Origin: Bacteroidales bacterium
GTDB lineage: Bacteria; Bacteroidota; Bacteroidia; Bacteroidales; Marinilabiliaceae
DNA: 64,000 nt
Direction: 5' to 3'
Assembly: GCA_017960905.1 (NCBI GenBank)
Contig: JAGCYH010000019.1
Span: 1-64,000 of the forward strand
A model generated the notes under the pieces. The model made no database searches. It was not told the origin of the DNA and was given only the letters and a program-made list of their open reading frames with translations. Positions 61,344-64,000 of the stretch are shown here, in pieces. Position numbers and translations under genes: made by a program. The first letter of the stretch is position 1. The number at the start of each line of letters is the position of its first letter.

Positions 61344-62147
61344 ATGAACTTTTTTGGCAAACTCTACAACCATAATAGTAAATTGCTCAATATCAGCTTT
61401 TTACTTATAGCTACGATGCTATTATCATCGTGCATTCCCCAGAAACAGATAGTACTGCTTCAGAACAAATCGGGCAATGATGTGTTCTCGGCAGTTCAGA
61501 ATATAACCGAGCGTTACGTGCTTCAGCCCAACGACCTGCTGTTCATCAACGTAACATCGCCCGACCCGAAACTGTCGGTATTCTTCAACCCGCAGGTGGC
61601 CACAGGCGGCAATGCCAACACATACGCACGCGAATTCTTCTACTACGAAATAGACGACAGCATGAACATCAACTTTCCCGTTACCGGGAAAGTAAACCTC
61701 AAAGACTGCACCATAGCTCAGGCACATGCGCGATTGTACAAAGAAATATCGAACTACCTGAGCGACTTCACGCTGATAGTGAAATTGGCCTCGAACAGCT
61801 TCTCGATAGTGGGCGAAGTGAACAAACAAGGCCAGTACACAATGACGCACAACCAGATAACCATCTTCGATGCGCTCGCACATGCAGGTGGTTTCACCTC
61901 TTACGCAAAGCGTAAAGAGGTGAAACTGATACGCAAACTGCCCAACGGTGACGCCAAGGAAGTGGTGATTGACCTCACCGACGACAACATAATCAACTCC
62001 GAATACTACTACATCTACCCCAACGACATTCTCTACGTCCGTCCGCTTAGAGTAAAGACTTTCGGGTTCGGCGAATCCATTTCGTTCAACCTCGTTACTT
62101 CACTGCTAACCATATATCTGTTAATCCTAAGCATCAAAAAAGAATAA
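61344..62147 (+). CDS. Wza-like polysaccharide export lipoprotein
   Basis: A 267-residue protein with a lipobox (LLSSC, Cys30) and the Poly_export/SLBB layout: VLQPNDLLFINVTSPDP, then IVGEVNKQGQYTMTHNQITIFDALAHAGGF. The C-terminus adds a hydrophobic helix (SISFNLVTSLLTIYLLIL), as in Bacteroidota Wza relatives. It would form the outer-membrane pore for capsule or exopolysaccharide. The next gene starts 3 bases after its stop and is its Wzc partner. Confidence 0.92.
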   Translation: MNFFGKLYNHNSKLLNISFLLIATMLLSSCIPQKQIVLLQNKSGNDVFSAVQNITERYVLQPNDLLFINVTSPDPKLSVFFNPQVATGGNANTYAREFFYYEIDDSMNINFPVTGKVNLKDCTIAQAHARLYKEISNYLSDFTLIVKLASNSFSIVGEVNKQGQYTMTHNQITIFDALAHAGGFTSYAKRKEVKLIRKLPNGDAKEVVIDLTDDNIINSEYYYIYPNDILYVRPLRVKTFGFGESISFNLVTSLLTIYLLILSIKKE

Positions 62148-62150
62148 CAA

Positions 62151-64000
62151 ATGGATAATCAGCAAAATAACGAACAGCAGCAGCAAGAAGAGAGCTTTCT
62201 GAACATTGACTTCCGAAAGCTGTTATCTGATGTTATCCGCCTCTGGTGGATGTTCGTCATATCTATTGCAATATCAATATTCTGCCTCTACCTGTACAAC
62301 CGTTACACACGTCCGACCTACCGCACCGACCTGACTCTCATTATTGACCAGGACGGCGACGGACGCGCAAGCTATCAGTCGCAGCAGAACATCATCGACG
62401 GCATTATGCTGGCGCCCGGAATGCGCAACATCGACAACCAGATAGCCATACTTAGCTCATACACAATGATTAACCGCATTGTGGAAGAGATGGGCATCTT
62501 CATATCGTACTATCACAAAGGCAACATAGCCGACACCGAATGTTATCCGCGTCCGCCTTTCGATGTTGACATGGATTCGACTCATGTTCAGCCACTTAGC
62601 GTACAAATATACGTTTCGATAATCGACAGCGTAAGCTACGAGCTGAACGTGAAAAGCGAGCGTGCCGAGCTTTACAACTACTCCACACGCATGTCGGAAG
62701 GCTCTATGCCTATCGAGGTAAGTGAGCGCCACCGCTTCGGCGACCCGATAATCACCGAATGGGGCGCGTTCACAATAAGCCTGCCAGAAGAAGGACTTAA
62801 GAAAATCGACAACTACTACTTCCGCTTTGAAAACCCTTATGCGCTGACATCGACGTTCCACAGCGGGCTGAAAATCATACGCGACCAAGAAACGAACTCG
62901 ACTGTTGTAACGCTCTCGATAAACGGCACAAACCGTCGGAAATCGGAAGATTTCCTAAACCAGCTGGCGGCTCTATACATAAGCGACAACCTTGCGCAAA
63001 AGAACAAAATAGCCGACAACACCATAGCGTTCATCGAGTCGCAACTCGTATCGCTATCCGATACTCTCGACGACATTGGCATGCGACTGAGCAACTTCAG
63101 AGCCAACCACGGTCTGCAACAGACGGCTACCGCCAAAGGCAACACCATACTTAACGAGCTGCAAGGATATGAGCGCCAAATACAAGAGCAACAGCTCTTT
63201 ATGACGTACTACAACTACCTTGAGGAATACTTTTCATCTGACAGCATACTCAACGGCGTGATAGCGCCTGCCGTATTCGACACGAAAAGCCCAAGCATAG
63301 CACAGCAGCTGACCCAGATAATGCAGCTCAACAGCGAGAAACAGGCTTACCAAGACACATACGGCAAGCAGAGCAACCCCGCCAGCCGCGAAGTGATGGC
63401 CAAACTGCAAATTGCGCGCAGCACATTGCTGCGCAGCATCGCAAGTCATAAAAACATGACAGCCAACAACATAACCGAACTTCAAGCAAAAGAGGCCACC
63501 TGCAAGAAAGAACTTATGGGACTGCCCGAGACCGAACGCATATACCTCGGCATCGACCGCAAATTCACCCTCAACAACGAGGTTTACACCTTCTTGCTGC
63601 GCAAACGCTCCGAATCGCAGATACAAAAAGCGTCGAACACGCCCGACCACCGCGTAATCGACCCCGCTATGACTGCCGGGCGGCCCGTTGCGCCTAACTA
63701 TCAGAAAAACAGAGTTTTTGCGTTCGCATTGGCTCTCGCAATACCGTTGTTGTTCATCATACTGCGCCAGATGCTCGACTCGAAGCTCCGCACGCCCGAC
63801 GACATCAAACGCATAGCCAACTTCCCGATAATAGGCGAAATACCCAACAATAAACGCGAGACACCGTTCATTGTGCTCAAACATCCGAAATCCATTTCGG
63901 CGGAAGCCTTCCGCCGAATGAGAAGCCGAATAGAATTCATGGTTTCGGGCAAGAAAAACATCATCATTGCCATCTCGTCGTCGATACCGTCGGAAGGCAA
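62151..64000 (+). CDS. Wzc-like chain-length/tyrosine-kinase protein, 3' end outside the window
   Basis: Open for 616 codons from the ATG at 62151 to the window edge. It has a cytoplasmic start rich in Gln, a first membrane helix (LWWMFVISIAISIFCLYLY, about 30-50), a long periplasmic coiled-coil stretch with the Wzz features, a second helix near residue 525 (FAFALALAIPLLFIIL), then the start of a BY-kinase domain. The edge lies in AISSSIPSEGK, the position of the Walker A motif (usually PGEGKT). It would control capsule chain length and export together with the Wza-like gene. Confidence 0.92.
   Translation, partial: MDNQQNNEQQQQEESFLNIDFRKLLSDVIRLWWMFVISIAISIFCLYLYNRYTRPTYRTDLTLIIDQDGDGRASYQSQQNIIDGIMLAPGMRNIDNQIAILSSYTMINRIVEEMGIFISYYHKGNIADTECYPRPPFDVDMDSTHVQPLSVQIYVSIIDSVSYELNVKSERAELYNYSTRMSEGSMPIEVSERHRFGDPIITEWGAFTISLPEEGLKKIDNYYFRFENPYALTSTFHSGLKIIRDQETNSTVVTLSINGTNRRKSEDFLNQLAALYISDNLAQKNKIADNTIAFIESQLVSLSDTLDDIGMRLSNFRANHGLQQTATAKGNTILNELQGYERQIQEQQLFMTYYNYLEEYFSSDSILNGVIAPAVFDTKSPSIAQQLTQIMQLNSEKQAYQDTYGKQSNPASREVMAKLQIARSTLLRSIASHKNMTANNITELQAKEATCKKELMGLPETERIYLGIDRKFTLNNEVYTFLLRKRSESQIQKASNTPDHRVIDPAMTAGRPVAPNYQKNRVFAFALALAIPLLFIILRQMLDSKLRTPDDIKRIANFPIIGEIPNNKRETPFIVLKHPKSISAEAFRRMRSRIEFMVSGKKNIIIAISSSIPSEG

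Overview
The window looks like a chromosomal segment of a Bacteroidota (Bacteroidales) gut or rumen bacterium. The evidence is repeated -7 elements of the form TAnnTTTG about 15-80 bases before start codons, almost no Shine-Dalgarno sites, GH3/GH10 carbohydrate genes with lipoprotein or Bacteroidales-type signals, DUF1573, FISUMP-like and DUF4369-type TlpA proteins, and a pyrG-yidC type gene pair. I cannot name the genus from sequence alone.

Layout: 1-525 is the N-terminal part of a secreted protein (minus strand). 829-6322 is a minus-strand RND efflux operon (adaptor, pump, TolC) with a divergent AraC regulator at 6524-7393; three copies of a 17-base motif lie between them. Two identical tRNA-Lys(CTT) genes, a uracil-DNA-glycosylase family gene and a small membrane protein follow. 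9297-11126 is an exported aldo/keto reductase with two Fe-S motifs and a C-terminal DUF1893 domain. 11280-17019 is a run of DUF1573, GH3, carboxylesterase and DUF3237 genes, probably for plant polysaccharide (xylan-like) breakdown. 17088-25462 is an accessory island: a structured leader with a terminator, a PLD-SNF2 helicase, an Eco57I-type DNA methyltransferase whose specificity region is AT-rich, a four-helix-bundle/zinc-ribbon protein and a DprA-like (SLOG) protein.

25673-31804 holds two tandem paralogues that share an N-terminal half but carry different C-terminal enzymes (Amidase_6 and thioredoxin), a flavodoxin lipoprotein and an unknown protein. 31886-36121 (minus) is an AT-rich FISUMP-like secreted protein, NadE and an RsmI-like methylase. 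36329-41250 is nucleoside phosphorylase, transglutaminase-like, PepD, Sel1 and agmatine deiminase. 41342-42519 is a small-gene cassette (DUF3791-like, DUF3990, a further small protein, DUF1653), followed by a two-module AAA ATPase. 44913-47369 is a GH10 xylanase with two CBM6-like modules. 47457-54831 is mixed: acyltransferase, FemX-like GNAT, YhcG-type nuclease, N-carbamoylputrescine amidase, M3 peptidase, RhuM-like. 54844-64000 is a TlpA-like lipoprotein, a CTP synthase relative that has lost its glutaminase catalytic residues, YidC, MATE, and the start of a capsule export locus (Wza-like, Wzc-like, the last running off the end).

The genes cooperate in a few evident ways: xylan breakdown (GH10, GH3, esterase), agmatine to putrescine (agmatine deiminase plus N-carbamoylputrescine amidase, about 10 kb apart), and DNA-directed defence (helicase/methyltransferase island, YhcG, perhaps the DUF3990 cassette). 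A dispersed repeat (GAGTAAA-type heptads plus a GACGCACGGCCGTGCGTC palindrome) sits just after the stop codons of unrelated genes. The strongest candidates for something undescribed are the glutaminase-dead CTP synthase at the pyrG-yidC position, the attenuator-like leader on the helicase/methyltransferase island, and the DUF3791/DUF3990 cassette.
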